Source: Dryocosmus kuriphilus (lineage: Eukaryota > Arthropoda > Insecta > Hymenoptera > Cynipidae). From it: a stretch of 64,000 bases of DNA. The translations under genes were made by a program, and so were the position numbers. Shown here piece after piece: positions 24,472 to 34,726 of this stretch (position 1 is its first letter; the number at the start of each line of letters is the position of its first letter). The notes beneath the pieces were generated by a model. That model was not told the origin of the DNA, did no database searches, and saw nothing but the letters and a program-made list of their open reading frames with translations. Where the stretch lies: contig CM076190.1 in NCBI GenBank assembly GCA_038277395.1, positions 182,902,001 to 182,966,000 of the forward strand, read 5' to 3'.

Positions 24472-24738
24472 CTGCAGGTAAATGATAAATAAAATTGTGT
24501 TTACGTACTTACGAGTAGGTAAAGTAGATGATATTGGCTAAATAAAAATACAAGGTTATGTTAAGTACTTGTATATTAGTTTATACTTCCTCCCTTTTAC
24601 GGGTTTTGAGAGTCTAACAGAACAATTCCAAACAAATTTTACAACTTCCTTAGTCTCTCAAAATAGCCCAGTGACCCCTAAGCAACATGCCCCTCGACAT
24701 GAAGCATCTTCCCCGAAAGATCACTGGCCTCTTTATGA

Positions 24739-24888
24739 GGGGACCTACAGTTTAACATGGGTTCCGAACCACGAGAGCCTCGGTAGAAGTACATAGAAAA
24801 TTCCATTGGTACTCGGCTCAGGAATCGAACCCCCGACCTCTTGCTTAGAGGGCCGACGCGCTACCACCTGAGCCACCGAGGCTCTCAA
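24739..24888 (-). mobile_element. tRNA-derived SINE, copy 2
   Basis: On the minus strand it begins GAGAGCCTCGGTGGCTCAGG. An A box (TGGCTCAGGTGGTAG, 24861-24875) and a perfect B box (GGGTTCGATTCC, 24831-24842) are spaced as in a tRNA, then comes the GGTTCGGAACCCA / TTAAACTGTAGGTCCCC tail shared with copy 1. CCTCGG/CCGAGG repeats flank the body at about 24775-24785 and 24875-24885. It lies in the gap between the two hAT pieces. Confidence 0.8.
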
Positions 24889-24935
24889 TGTTATGTTAAG
24901 TAGATTATATATTATATTAAAACATTTGATTTAAT

Positions 24936-25370
24936 GCATGAGCCCCTGCAGAAGGTTGTCCTCTTTTGCCATGGGAGTCGGCAGGATGAAAGGTAACATC
25001 CTGGAAAGGGCGACTAGTGGTGGCTGGTCGAGGACCCCCCACCTAAGCAAGGGGCGCGAAGATGCGGGGACTTCTCCTAATGATGGCTATAAAAATGCCA
25101 CTCACAAGAAGAATTCAGCTATTCGACGACTCGAGATCACTCGAGATCGAGTCGCGAGCTAGGAAGCTCCAAGTGCTCGGGAGGAATAGGAAACGATCCG
25201 GATCTTCCTGAAGGGTTTCGCCAGGAACATCGTCTCCTAGCCAAAGACTTCTTAGATCCAGCTCGCATTCGAAGTAGAGGTCTCTGCACTTTAATATTTG
25301 AAATTGCGCGTTTGGGGAATATCTAATTCTTTGGGTATCTCTGCCAAATATGGATCTCAAATAAAAAAGG
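24936..25370. other. Less AT-rich unclassified block
   Basis: A distinctly more GC-rich patch in AT-rich surroundings, with overlapping open frames on both strands (24938-25162 plus, 25115-25360 minus). Neither shows a recognisable motif. The composition suggests a fragment of an unidentified mobile element; I cannot name it. Confidence 0.3.
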
Positions 25371-26200
25371 AAAGAGCGTTGAATATAGACACTGATAGAT
25401 AACTTGAGCTACGAGGAACAGGGTACCAAGAGTTCACCCTTGACTGCTGCTGAGAATCTTTCTCAAGATAAATTGATGAGCTGATGGAATAAAAAGCATT
25501 TAGATAAAAATTTATTTTTACCTTCCTATCCCAAAATTCCCAAAGAGGATTATTTTCAAATAAGAAGACAGGATCTTCTAGAAGCTTTCAAACAGAAAAA
25601 TCTGTAAAGATTAAATCGATTATTAAAAATCTCTGTGATTCAAATTAAAATAAATTTGAGAAAGAATAAAAAGAAACTTGAATAAAATTCCTTAGCTCAA
25701 AATTGGACAATCTTTTATAGAAAAGAGAGAGAGAGAGAGACTTATCAAAGAAGAAAAATTTAAAGATCTGATTTTATTTCGATTTTCATTAAAGAGGAGA
25801 ATCATACGAGACTTTTGAGCCAGCGAGGCATTTTAGCAAAGGAGAAATCCAATGAACTATTATTTCATTCAGGATATATTCCTCAGTAGAGAATTATTAA
25901 TAATTTGTTAAGAATTGATCTCTGTTAGATTTAATATTGTATGTGTATCATAAAAGAATTGCGTGAGGAATATTAAGAATATAGACAGATACTGTGTAAT
26001 AAATAATAACTAGGATTAAGTATTGCATTAATTAATAAAGCTAATAAATAATTGTATTCTCAGCTGACATTAGAATTCTGAATGAAATTATAAACATACA
26101 GAAAAACAAAATATTTTATTCTATCTGTCGTGCGAGCCCAATATTCATTAGATAAATAAATTATTATTAATAATAATAATAGTACAACAAACTCAAGGGT
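25371..26200. other. AT-rich spacer, nothing recognised
   Basis: Sequence between the GC-rich block and the (AT)n tract, within the gap in the hAT gene. It contains a short (GA)n at about 25725-25740. No motif or family similarity was seen. Confidence 0.5.
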
Positions 26201-26202
26201 TT

Positions 26203-26203
<1 letters not shown>

Positions 26204-26245
<42 letters not shown>
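26204..26245. repeat. (AT)n microsatellite
   Basis: Uninterrupted alternating TA of about 40 bp directly at the end of the hAT central-domain frame. Confidence 0.95.
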
Positions 26246-26249
<4 letters not shown>

Positions 26250-26261
26250 CATAGATATTAG

Positions 26262-26679
26262 CCTTCATATACTCATTCATTATAGCCACATCTTGATCAC
26301 TGAAAGCTTGTAAGTTCATCTGAGTCATAACTCTATGAGGAGCAGGTCTTTTTGTTACCAAAATTGTGTTGAAGCCTACAAGAGCATCATAGGTGGAGTT
26401 CCATCTTATTGTATTTGGTATAACGAGTTTCCTTCCCAATTCAGATTCGATATTGTCACTTGCTACTGTACTACGAGACTGTAAGTTCCAAATGGCGCGA
26501 GCTTTTGCCATAGCAGGTCTGTGTGGAGTTTTAAAAATAGATTTTTTTAGAGCAGCATCAGCATCTTTGCTTGCTATTAAGTTGAATGTGTGAGCAGCAC
26601 ATCTCATGTAAACTGGCGAATCACGGTTTTCCATAATATCACCTTCGTTGATGTTACTACCATCAGATGTAGCAAGCAA
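26262..26679 (-). pseudogene. hAT transposase, central domain
   Basis: The minus-strand frame contains VYMRCAAHTFNLIASKDAD, IWNLQSRSTVASD, LVIPNTIRWNSTYDAL and QDVAIMNEYMK. The RCAAHTLNL-like and RWNS(T/S)YD motifs are classic for the hAT core before the C-terminal dimerisation domain. The frame then runs into an (AT)n microsatellite. The next expected residues (around MSPVA.ALD..EGE) are found at 24471, so this is the upstream half of the same transposase. The BED finger and N-terminus are not seen. Homology stops just before the Penelope-associated sequence at about 26700. Confidence 0.85.
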
Positions 26680-26828
26680 ATTTTCTAATTAAATAAACTC
26701 CAGCATTTGGTCGACGATTAAATTCAGAGGCGCAGTATTCTCTCATCAATGACATTCTTGAATCAATAATATTGATAGTAGAAAGAAGATATCAACACAT
26801 CTAGACAAAAAATTTAATGTTTAAAGTA

Positions 26829-26863
26829 ACGTTTCGTCACTCAGCTGAGAGATCTCATCAGAC
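26829..26863 (-). ncRNA. Hammerhead-ribozyme-like motif at the 3' side of a Penelope element
   Basis: On the minus strand the conserved core CTGATGA (26855-26861) and GAAAC (26831-26835) flank a 19-nt segment that can fold as stem II with an AGCT loop, one bulge and one mismatch. Penelope-like elements are known to carry hammerhead motifs in their terminal repeats, and this one is on the same strand as the Penelope ORF at 27646-29239. Stems I and III are weak by eye, as in minimal hammerheads. Activity cannot be judged. Confidence 0.6.
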
Positions 26864-27645
26864 AGTAAATAAGTTAAAATCTAAAGAAAATACAAAATTC
26901 ACCTTAGAAGTAAGAATATACATCAGAAATCAGAAGTAAAAAGATTGTACAGGTAAAACTTACCAAAAATACGTTGAGTTTAAATTTTTGGAGTCATGTT
27001 GTCAGAGAAGGTTTGGAACAGATTTTGTAATTTTTTGTTTGAGAGTAAAAAAGGTAAAAAGGGTAAAAAATTCCAAAGATGTCGTTACTCAAATGTATCT
27101 AAAAAATGATAAAACCGGAGAAGAATAAGTAAAAATTTAGAAGGTTTGAAAATTTTATTCTAGGTTAGGATAGTTTTAAGGAAGTAAGAATTAAGATAGT
27201 TACCTTGTAAGAGAAAAAATGGATGGTAGTAAAATCAAGAGGCCTATAATGGTCAATTTGAATTAGTTTAAATAAGCATTGTGAATAATAATAAAACTTT
27301 AAAATGTGAAAGTTGGAAGTGAGTTCTCTAAGTACATTGCCATGATAAGGTGGTTTGAGTACTGACAATATGGAGTAGATTCATAAAGTTTAAAGGTTAT
27401 AAATGGGAGAAAAAGCGGCAAATTTCAAAAAGATATGATAAGGAAACAAAATATGGAATTTGGAAATTTGGACAAAAATCAAAAATTTAAAGTATTTAAT
27501 ATTGAGTTATATGCAGAATTGTAAAATTAAAGGTCGGTAATTTTATTTAAAGCACTATTACCCCTTCTCTTTATATAAATCATTTCAACAAACAAACGTT
27601 TATAAAAATTTTGTTCTTTATGTAGGATCTTTATGTCATCCCATT

Positions 27646-29239
27646 TCATAAAAAGTTCGAAAAGAAATTGAGTAGTCTGCCAGAATATGTGTCTTTTCTA
27701 TACCAGTTTGTGATAATATTGTTAGCGTCGTCTCTAATAATTTTTAAGTTTAGAAAATTAATTGAATTGTCGATTTCGATTTCATGTGTAAATTGTAATC
27801 TATCATGATAACTATTGAAAAATTGAATAGTTTGTTGGACCTTATTCTTAGGGATAATGAGAAGGGTGTCGTCAACGTATCTGAGAAAAGTGTGTATTTT
27901 AAAATAAATTTTTTTGAAAATATCAATCTCTAAATCCTGTAAAATTATTTCAGCTAATATTCCTGAAATCGGAGAACCCATTGGGGTGCCAAATTTCTGA
28001 CTGTAAAATTTATTATTAAATTGAAAAAAGGTCGAATTCATTAAGAAGGTTATGCTATTTTTAAATTCAATTAGTGGTATATTGGTAAATTTTTTAATAT
28101 CTGGCCATCTTTTTTCGATGCCATCTAGAACTAGGTTTAGTGGAATGTTAGTAAACAAAGAGGAAACATATAATGATAAGAAGATGTGGTTATTTGGAAA
28201 TTTGATTTTTGTCATAGTATCATGGAATGAAATGGAATTTTTTACAAAAGAATTTAATTTCGGAATTGAGTCAGTTAAAATTTGGTTTAAAGTTTTTGCA
28301 AGAAAATAAGTAGGAGAATTTATGTAGGAAACAACAGGTCTAAGAGGAAAATTTTCTTTGTGTACTTTCGGAAGACCGTACATCCGAGCGATGTTAGTAT
28401 TAGAAGTTGAAATTGTGTTTTCCTTTATATTTTTACCTAGATATCCTTTTATATTCCAATTATTTAAAAGTTTGTGAGTTGAATTTTGTAGTTTTTTAAA
28501 AGGATTTGAATTAATTACATTATAAGTATTAGGATCATTTAACATTGTTTCCATTTTAGAATAGTAAGATGATTTATCAAGAAGAACAGTAATATTGCCT
28601 TTGTTGGCACGTGTGACCAAAATGTCATTATTGTGTGTTAAAAATTTTTTTGTAATTTTGATATTTTTTGCTATTTCCTTATCAATCATAGATATTCTCT
28701 TAGGTTTTTTTTATATAGTTTGATGTTAGAGAGAGGACTTTGTTTCTAAGTTCATCTCTAAATTCCAAAGGAATTTTATCCAGATTCACTTCAAAATCTT
28801 TTAAAATTTCCAAAATCTGTTCTTTCTTTCCTGTAGTAAAACAAGAACTAAATTTAGGTCCTAAACGAATAATGTCAGAAACCGGTGTAGGAATAGTTTT
28901 TTCTGGCAGATTAATAATCCAAGGATCAAGAATCGAATCAATTCTATGTTTATTAATATTGGTATCAATAGGATTTAAAGATAAAAGACTATTGAATTTC
29001 TTGTTAAGAATTCTTCCAGTTTTACAAGTAAAATTATCATTAGAAGTTTCAAATTCATGGAATAGAAAGGCAAAATCAGAATTAGACATTAAATGTTTAA
29101 TTTTATTTTTTGAGATATCAAAGTTTTTTTGTAAAAATTTTAAATGAATGCGTATGTCCTGAATCTCGATTTTCCTGACTTGGTTTTTTAATCTGTCAGT
29201 TACATGGTTAAGATTTTTAGCACTGTAAGAACTATACAT
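27646..29239 (-). pseudogene. Penelope reverse transcriptase, copy 1, frameshifted and internally deleted
   Basis: The N-terminal frame (28700-29239, MYSSYSAKNLNHVTDRLKNQ...) and RT frame (27646-28689) were one ORF. An A-run of 8 near 28705-28713 replaces the 7 seen in the other copy and shifts the frame. RT landmarks in order are ILVTRANKGNITVLLDKSSY, ARMYGLPKVHKENFPLRPVV, FLSLYVSSLFTNIPLNLVLD, FGTPMGSPISGILAEIILQD and the catalytic LRYVDDTLLI. The frame stops at LLNFFSNFL because of the internal deletion, so most of the GIY-YIG nuclease is lost. RT assignment is by direct motif recognition. Confidence 0.92.
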
Positions 29240-29285
29240 TTTGAGATTTTTGACATTTTTGATACAGTTGTTGATATTGTTGGGA

Positions 29286-31374
29286 AATTGATTCGATTCC
29301 TGATCCTTGGATTACTAATCTGACAGAAAAAACTATTCCTACACCGGTTTCTGACATTATTCGTTTAGGACCTAAATTTAGTTCTTGTTTTACTTCAGGA
29401 AAGAAAGAACAGATTTTGGAAATTTTAAAAGATTTTGAAGTGAATCTGGATAAAATTCCTTTGGAATTTAAAGATGAACTTAGAAACAAAGTCCTCTCTC
29501 TAACATCAAACTATATAAAAAAACCTAAGAGAATATCTATGATTGATAAGGAAATAGCAAAAAATATCAAAATTACAAAAAAATTTTTAACACACAATAA
29601 TGACATTTTGGTCACACGTGCCGACAAAGGCAATATTACTGTTCTTCTTGATAAATCATCTTACTATTCTAAAATGGAAACAATGTTAAATGATCCTAAT
29701 ACTTATAATGTAATTAATTCAAATCCTTTTAAAAAACTACAAAATTCAACTCACAAACTTTTAAATAATTGGAATATAAAAGGATATCTAGGTAAAAATA
29801 TAAAGAAAAACACAATTTCAACTTCTAATACTAACATCGCTCGGATGTACGGTCTTCCGAAAGTACACAAAGAAAATTTTCCTCTTAGACCTGTTGTTTC
29901 CTACATAAATTCTCCTACTTATTTTCTTGCAAAAACTTTAAACCAAATTTTAACTGACTCAATTCCGAAATTAAATTCTTTTGTAAAAAATTCCATTTCA
30001 TTCCATGATACTATCACAAAAATCAAATTTCCAAATAACCACATCTTCTTATCATTATATGTTTCCTCTTTATTTACTAACATTCCACTAAACCTAGTTC
30101 TAGATGGCATCGAAAAAAAAGATGTCCACATATTAAAAAATGTACCAATATACCACTAATTGAATTTAAAAATAGCATAACCTTCTTAATGAATTCGACC
30201 TTTTTTCAATTTAATAATAAATTTTGCAGTCAGAAATTTGGCACCCCAATGGGTTCTCCGATTTCAGGAATATTAGCTGAAATAGTTTTACAGGATTTAG
30301 AGATTGATATTTTCAAAAAAATTTATTTTAAAATACACACTTTTCTCAGATACGTTGATGACACCCTTCTCATTATCCCTAAGAATAAGGTCCAACAAAC
30401 TATTCAATTTTTCAATAGTTATCATGATAGATTACAATTTACACATGAAATCGAAATCGACAATTCAATTAATTTTCTAAACTTAAAAATTATTAGAGAC
30501 GACGCTAACAATATTATCACAAACTGGTATAGAAAAGACACATATTCTGGCAGACTACTCAATTTCTTTTCGAACCATCCCATTCACCAAAAAATTGGTA
30601 TTATAAAAAATTTAATAGATTCAGATATTTTACTCTCTGATAAATCCTTCCATAAAAATAACATTTTGGTTGTTAAGCAAATTTTAAAATATAACAGTTA
30701 TCCTAATGATTTCATCGAAAAACATATTAAAAATAGACTCTTCCAAATTAATATGAATAATTCCACTCCAAATCAAAACCTTATTAATACTAACAACATA
30801 GTAACTGATAAAACTTATGTGTCTTTCAATTTTTATCCTGACATCTCATATCCCATTCGTAGACTTTTTTCTGATTTCAATATAAATACTATTTTTAAAA
30901 TAGATTCAAAATTTGATGTTTTCATTAAGCTAGGAAAAGATCCCATAAATAAACTTGATCAATGTAATGTTGTTTATGAACTCAACTGTTCTTGTGGTCT
31001 ATCATACATTGGCCAAACCAAAAGATCTTTGGATACTAGAAGAAACGAACATCTGAGAAATGTCCAACATTGCATTAAAAATAGAAAAGGAATGGCAAAA
31101 CATATTCATGCAGATCACAACGGTGATTCTTCTTTTATGAAATGGGATGACATAAAGATCCTACATAAAGAACAAAATTTTTATAAACGTTTGTTTGTTG
31201 AAATGATTTATATAAAGAGAAGGGGTAATAGTGCTTTTAAATAAAATTACCGACCTTCAATTTTACAATTCTGCATATAACTCAATATTAAATACCTTAA
31301 ATTTTTGATTTTTGTCCAAATTTCATATTTTGTTTCCTTATCATATCTTTTTGAAATTTGCCGCTTTTTCTCCC
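29286..31374 (+). mobile_element. Penelope-like retroelement, copy 2 (truncated at both ends)
   Basis: Nearly identical to copy 1 but in opposite orientation. It starts within the ORF (DSI.DPWI codons) at about 29290, so it is 5' truncated. Homology to copy 1 in the 3' UTR ends at about 31374, after TTGCCGCTTTTTCTCCCA. It keeps the GIY-YIG domain that copy 1 lost. The two copies form a head-to-head inverted pair with a spacer of only about 50 bp. Confidence 0.88.
29290..31244 (+). pseudogene. Penelope RT plus GIY-YIG endonuclease, copy 2, frameshifted
   Basis: The first frame (open from about 29265 to 30159) carries ILVTRADKGNITVLLDKSSY and GLPKVHKENFPLRPVVSYIN. An A-run at 30113-30120 is two bases longer than in copy 1 and shifts the frame, giving a premature stop at 30159. 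The second frame (30189-31244) has the PMGSPISGILAEIVLQD motif, catalytic RYVDDTLLIIP, a linker, and a C-terminal GIY-YIG domain (VVYELNCSCGLSYIGQTKRS, then RRNEHLRNVQ and a late Glu in FVEMIYIKRR). The CSC motif before the GIY-YIG is typical of Penelope nucleases. Two broken copies with non-overlapping lesions imply an intact source elsewhere. Confidence 0.92.
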
Positions 31375-31560
31375 ATGCGTGAACGCAAAATGCGACGCAT
31401 ATATGTGTCGCACTCAGATGCCCTCACGTCGTTGTGGATAGTGCGGGCAAAATTGCTGCGTTTTTACTTGCACCATGTGCGTCGCACGGCGTGCGAGTAA
31501 CGTGCGACGCACGATTGTTGTCTGAGCTCAGGGTTCATTCCTCTCTTCGCAACCTGAGGA
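31375..31560. repeat. GC-rich inverted repeats
   Basis: Just after the Penelope homology ends. Contains GTGCGTCGCAC (about 31479-31489) and its complement GTGCGACGCAC (about 31502-31512), and the near-palindrome TGCGACGCATATATGTGTCG (31390-31409). Probably a small palindromic element or a fragment of one; no TIR pair or target duplication was resolved. Confidence 0.5.
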
Positions 31561-31814
31561 CGGGCTGCGGAGTGGTGACAGGAACCCACCGAGCAGAATT
31601 GCATTAAATAACGAAGAAGAAAGTAAATAAGGTCCACATAAGGTCAGAATTGCACTACTACCTGATTGGCTAGATGGCACACTATTTCAACCTTCTATGT
31701 ACCTTATTTACTATTTTCGTCGTTTTTTAATGCAATTGAACTCAGCAAAACCTACATTCAAGCTCATCGTTTATTACCTGAAAGTAAGCTAAGAGTTCAA
31801 ATCTTTGCCGGGTT

Positions 31815-32345
31815 TTTTCGCTCCACCCTAATACCCACCCAGCCCCTAATTCCTCCTCACCAACACTACTCTTTTTCCCCCATTTCTTCATACCTACTCT
31901 TCTCAACTACATTTCCCCTCTTACCCATCCAAATGTCAGCTTTTGTCCCATCAGGCCACCACACTCTATTTTCTCCTGTTCTACCCATTCCTTCCTCATA
32001 ATCCCTCCAAACTCCCCTTTCCCTCTAACATTATTCCAGCCTACTTCCTTTCCCCATTCGTGAATTTTCGTCCAGCGCTTCTCTTTTTTCTACTACTATA
32101 CTGTCTTTTTCCCACCCTACCCGCTTATAACCATCCATTTCTCCCTTTATCGGCATTCTATCCTCCCCCACCCTTTCGCTTCTCTTACCCACTTTTATTC
32201 CCCTCTCGTCAACACTATTCCCCTCTTACCATCATCACTATATACTCTCCCTCTTCTACCACCCTTTCCTTCCTCCTAATCCCGCTCAGTTTCAATTCCA
32301 CTCTAACTTCCACCACTTCGCCCACCTTTTCTTCCGCTTCTTAAT
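31815..32345. repeat. Pyrimidine-rich degenerate repeat, copy 1
   Basis: Strongly C/T-biased strand with recurring phrases such as CCTCACCAACACTACTC, TTACCCATCC and TTCCTCATAATCCC. The same phrases recur at 55270-56700, and both copies are followed by the same A/T-rich tail (32370-32560 and 56705-56940). Open frames here are compositional. Confidence 0.75.
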
Positions 32346-32369
32346 CCCAATCTTCGTGCTGAATGCGAA

Positions 32370-32560
32370 TCTGAATATCAGTTTTGACATTTTAGGGAGA
32401 GGAGTGAGAGTGAGAACAAAAATGAAAGGAATTTGTTTTATTATTGGTTTTGTTATAAATCTGCTAAAGTCATTAAGTACACAGTAATTATTTTAAATGA
32501 AAATAAGAAATTAAGTATTTCAGATTATAGTTTTAAATAGCATGCGCTCTAGGATACTCT
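32370..32560 (+). repeat. Dispersed repeat tail, copy 1
   Basis: ATTGGTTTTGTTATAAATCT..., TAATTATTTTAAATGAAAA and ATTTCAGATTATA blocks match 56790-56890 and, more weakly, 44530-44600 and 63355-63400, marking one dispersed repeat family. Confidence 0.7.
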
Positions 32561-32769
32561 TTATGATAGGCGCATGGCTCCTCGATTGAAAACATTGACA
32601 TCAAAAATGACGAGAAAAATGGTGTTAAAAATGGTGTAAAACAACAACGTTAAAAACCACGTAAAAACGAAGTCAAAAACGATGCCTACAATGACGTCAA
32701 AATTAGTTGTTTTTTTGCGCTTCATTGTATTCAATAAAGCAGTGGAGTATAATAAAAGTATAATAAATG

Positions 32770-32776
<7 letters not shown>

Positions 32777-32823
<47 letters not shown>
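32777..32823. repeat. (TA)n microsatellite at the left mariner junction
   Basis: Pure TA alternation up to the CAGGGTG mariner end. The right end is followed by TTTATATATATATATAT, so the element lies within a TA tract, in line with TA target use by mariners. Confidence 0.95.
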
Positions 32824-32826
<3 letters not shown>

Positions 32827-33219
32827 GGTGTTTTTTTTAACTTGACAAATCGAAATATCTCAAAAAATACGCATCCTACGAAAAAAATGTTTTTAATAAA
32901 AACTTTTTATTTTCGAGGAGGAAAAGCGGTTTTGCAAAAATTTACCCCACCCCACCCCCTAAGGGGGCAGGGGTTGGGGTAACTTCGTAATTTCAAATGA
33001 GAACCCCAATTTTTTATCACAGATTCAGATTCTCATTTATGAAATACGTAAGTTTTGTTTGAAATTTTTTTTTCGATTCGCGATAGATGGCGCTGCAATT
33101 GCAAAAAATGTAATTGTTGAGTGTTTCAAGGATAACGCTTCCAAACAAAAGGTAAATGAGACGTGTTGAATCTAAGGAAGATCATTCAATTGTAATCAGT
33201 TCAATTTTGGACGTTACTT

Positions 33220-33301
33220 TCGGGGTGCTTGATTTCAGTGAGTCCCCTCGCCTCTCACCATCGGGGTGCTTGATTTCAGTGAGTCCCCTCGCCTCTTACC
33301 A
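33220..33301. repeat. 41-bp tandem duplication in the left mariner TIR
   Basis: TCGGGGTGCTTGATTTCAGT and the following 21 bases occur twice in direct succession (33220-33260 and 33261-33301, one difference). The right arm has a single copy, so the duplication arose after the arms diverged. Confidence 0.95.
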
Positions 33302-33328
33302 TCTGGATTCTGGATTTCGATTTACATT

Positions 33329-34390
33329 TTACAATAAGTGCTCAAAATGGTGTCCTCCCACTTCGATGCACTTGTTAATCCGAGCTTCGAAAGATTCCAC
33401 ACAACTGCGAAGTGGGTCTGGTGTTATTTGTGCACAAGCAGACCTGATTCGCTCGAGCATGTTATCACGAGTTGTGTGCACTTCTTGATACACGTTACTC
33501 TTTAGATAACCCCACAAATAGAAATCCGGCGCCGTAAGGTCTGGCGATCTGGCAGGCCAATTTACCGGACCTCCTCTACCGATCCATCGACCATTGAATT
33601 CGCGATTGAGTACTTCCCGCGCGATTGCCGAATAATGTGCTGGGCAACCGTCATTTTGAAACCACATGTTTTGTCGCACTTCCAAGCTTAGGTCTTCAAA
33701 CAATGTTGGAAGTTCATTTTCTAAAAAGTTACGATATTTTTCACCGTTCAAATTGCCATCAATAAAATACGGGCCGATAAGTTGATCTCCAATTATTCCA
33801 CACCAAACATTCACTAACCATGGACGCTGATGCTCAACTTCACGCAACCAGTGTGGGTTTTCTCTACTCCAATAATGCATGTTGTGTCGATTAACGTTAC
33901 CATGGTTTGTGAAAGAAGACTCGTCTGAGAACATTACTCGAAAAAAGAAGTTGGGGTTTCCTTGTATCTGCTGGAGCGCCCATTAACAAAATGTGACGGG
34001 GTTCTGAAAATCATTGCCATGAAGTTCTTGATGCCGTGAAATATGATAAGGATGATATTTATTACGTTTTAATATCTTACAAACACTGGATAGAGACATT
34101 CCGGAATCGCGGCTTAGTTGTCGCGTACTAACATGGGGGTCATGAGTGACTGCAGCTAAAATCGCGATTTCTTTATCAACTCCAGTAACCCTTAATTGAC
34201 GGTTCCTTTTTTTCGATTGTACACTTCCGTCAGCCATGAACTTTCTGACAACCCGGTAAAAGGAAGATTGTGAAGGAACACTTTCTGGAAAACGATGAGC
34301 ATAAAGCGTGATAGCATCAGTGATATTCCTGCCACTTTCTCCATAAATGAGAATCATTTCAATTTTCTGTTGTTGAGATAGAATTTCCAT
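33329..34390 (-). pseudogene. mariner transposase with DUF4817-type N-terminus, one in-frame stop
   Basis: A single minus-strand frame of about 353 codons from ATG at 34388-34390. The N-terminal helix-turn-helix region begins MEILSQQQKIEMILIYGESG and continues through SQSSFYRVVRKFM and TRQLSRDSGMSLSSVCKILK, the layout of DUF4817-type transposases. TAA at 33983-33985 interrupts the frame after NPVTFC; downstream it stays open to 33329. Catalytic motifs are FSDESSF (first Asp), WFQNDGCPAHY (second) and SPDLTAPDFYLW (third). I count 41 residues between the second and third Asp, placing it among DD41D mariners rather than the usual DD34D. The stop is the only lesion seen, so this copy is young or was recently active. 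Confidence 0.93.
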
Positions 34391-34726
34391 TGTAAGTCTT
34401 TAATTCAAGTAATGAGGGAATACAACGACACCTAAACCAACCAAAACGAACGTGACCAACAATAATAATCCAAACGAAAGCAACTAATTACGATCAACTC
34501 AAATGAACGCAATCAACACACCCAAATCAAATGAACACAATCAACCCTCCTAACGAATGAACGTTAATCACGGACAGACGCGGTTAGCGCTCGATTGTGT
34601 GACCGACTGACTCAATGATATGTAATGTCTACATCCAAAATCGACTATCGACAACCAACTGCTTTCGGGATAGTTTTTCTGCAGTTTTAGCACTTTTACT
34701 GTCCCTTGGCCGAAAGTTCAAGCGTC
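34391..34726. other. Mariner interior upstream of the transposase start
   Basis: Between the start codon and the right TIR. Contains short related phrases (AATCAACACACCC, AACGAACGTGACC, CAATCAACCCTCC) that form a loose direct repeat. Presumably the promoter and 5' UTR of the transposase, but no promoter motif can be named. Confidence 0.4.

Larger units (their letters stand above)
26810..29285 (-). mobile_element. Penelope-like retroelement, copy 1 (internally deleted)
   Basis: A minus-strand Penelope-like element with RT motifs, a 3' tail and a hammerhead-like motif. Compared with the plus-strand copy it lacks the part equivalent to about 30575-31132, which encodes the end of the RT/linker and the first part of the GIY-YIG domain. 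Its sequence jumps from the LLNFFSN codons directly to the segment before KWDDIKILHKEQNF. Its 3' UTR continues about 570 bp beyond the point where the plus copy loses homology (31374). The 5' end abuts the other copy at about 29285. Confidence 0.88.

Noticed and set aside
24938..25162. 74-codon frame in the less AT-rich block
   Set aside because: No recognised motif and an overlapping frame on the other strand; kept only as an unclassified block.
28052..28309. Plus-strand frame within the Penelope RT
   Set aside because: Antisense shadow of the RT motif region; the same happens at 29919-30131 in the other copy.
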